Below are positions 63,460 to 64,000 of a stretch of DNA of 64,000 nucleotides, in pieces; position 1 is the stretch's first letter; each line of letters opens with the position of its first letter. The stretch is from JASHPR01 sp963844655 (GTDB taxonomy: Bacteria > Actinomycetota > Actinomycetes > Streptosporangiales > Streptosporangiaceae). The notes under the pieces are model-generated. The model ran no database searches, was not told the origin of the DNA, and worked only from the letters and a program-made list of their open reading frames with translations. Made by a program: the position numbers and the translations under genes. Location of the stretch: NCBI GenBank assembly GCA_963844655.1, contig CAWJPA010000009.1, forward strand, positions 496,001 through 560,000. The letters are read 5' to 3'.

Positions 63460-63933
63460 CTATCCGGCCGTCAGCAGCGGCAGCAGCGGCTGAGCGGGCA
63501 CCCCCAGCGCGCTCTCGGCCAGCGACAGGAACGTCTCCGCATCGCGGAGCAGCTCGTCGGCCTCCGGCCAGGACACGGCGCGGGGCAGGCCGGCTTCGGC
63601 AGCCGCGCGCTTGGCCGCGCCGGCGGCGAAGAACGCGGCCCACTCGGACAGCGTCGGCTCAACCTTCGGGAGCAGCTCCCACACGCTCAGCGGCTTCCTG
63701 CGCCGCGCCGAGGCACCCGGTTCTGACCTGACCGTCACGACCGCCGCCGCGGCCCGGAGCGCCGCCAGGTGAGCCGATACGTACCTGGCCCCGGGCGAAG
63801 GCTCGCTCTCTGCGGCGGCCAGCCCGTACCTGGCCGACTCCAGGAGGGCCAGCGCCGACGGCGCGATCCGGCACCGCGGCCGGGCGCTGCTCCGGTCACC
63901 GCCCTCGTGCTCGCTCATCGCAGGTGTGCTCAC
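63460..63933 (-). CDS. SAV_6107-type HEPN domain protein
   Basis: A 157-residue helical protein resembling the SAV_6107 HEPN family: YVSAHLAALRAAAAVV and VWELLPKVEPTLSEWAAFFA with basic C-terminal helix. The GTG at 63933 is chosen because AGGAGG and 7 nt precede it; ATG 63954 would include that RBS. Function unknown; HEPN folds often bind RNA or nucleotides. Family assignment by recall, not search. Confidence 0.68.
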   Translation of the reverse strand: MSTPAMSEHEGGDRSSARPRCRIAPSALALLESARYGLAAAESEPSPGARYVSAHLAALRAAAAVVTVRSEPGASARRRKPLSVWELLPKVEPTLSEWAAFFAAGAAKRAAAEAGLPRAVSWPEADELLRDAETFLSLAESALGVPAQPLLPLLTAG

Positions 63934-64000
63934 TCCAGCTCCTCCTATCCGCAACGCCCGGCCGCCAGGCCCGGCGTCTCGCCGTGACCGGGCGGGGCGC

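Overview
The window is about 72-74% GC by eye and comes from an actinobacterium. It carries BldD, the actinobacterial integration host factor mIHF, an mIHF-gmk-rpoZ-coaBC-metK-priA block, GTG/TTG starts, GTGA/ATGA overlaps and very high-GC third positions. bldD next to pyrR, followed by the pyr operon and the gmk-to-rpe block, matches the Streptomyces/Streptosporangiales chromosome core. Dihydroorotate dehydrogenase here is the class 1B PyrD/PyrK type, and together with the overall gene set this points to Streptosporangiales rather than Streptomyces (inference). No tRNA, rRNA, CRISPR array or insertion sequence was seen.

Layout. 1-5.1 kb: a long repeat-rich unknown protein, an aldose-1-epimerase, and a MocA/XdhC pair. 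5.2-9.5 kb: an iron-regulated operon with a consensus iron box in its promoter (unknown lipoprotein, then an FbpABC-type ferric ABC importer). 9.6-15 kb: CocE-type hydrolase, a DapB-like protein lacking the catalytic histidines, a NUDIX hydrolase and a 14-TM MFS exporter. 15-26.2 kb: a tightly coupled eight-gene catabolic operon (deacetylase, APC permease, two SDRs, agmatinase-type ureohydrolase, two FAD oxidoreductases, Fe-alcohol dehydrogenase) divergent from a PucR regulator. 26.2-28.8 kb: riboflavin operon ribE-ribBA-ribH behind an FMN riboswitch.

28.9-35.8 kb holds the most unusual locus. A xylose-type ABC importer (binding protein, single-domain ATPase, permease) lies downstream of a KdpE-like response regulator and an 823-residue protein that fuses a complete sugar-importer ABC ATPase domain to GAF-like regions and a KdpD-like histidine kinase. 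The ABC domain of the kinase resembles the transporter's own ATPase, and an 11-bp-period direct repeat lies before the transporter operon. This suggests a system that couples transport ATPase state to transcription.

35.9-39.6 kb: an ECF42-type sigma factor with its DGPF partner, separated by a tandem repeat, then a GlxA-type regulator and a DJ-1/PfpI enzyme. 39.6-53.2 kb: housekeeping block on the minus strand (rpe, rsmB, fmt, def, unknown, priA, metK, coaBC, rpoZ, gmk, mihF). A 15-nt tandem array spans the fmt/rsmB junction and the 5' part of rsmB is out of frame. 52.5-62.5 kb: pyrR-pyrB-pyrC-carA-carB-pyrK-pyrD-pyrF, with a PyrR-type RNA hairpin over the pyrR ribosome binding site and a one-base frameshift in pyrK. 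62.9-64 kb: bldD and a SAV_6107-type HEPN protein.
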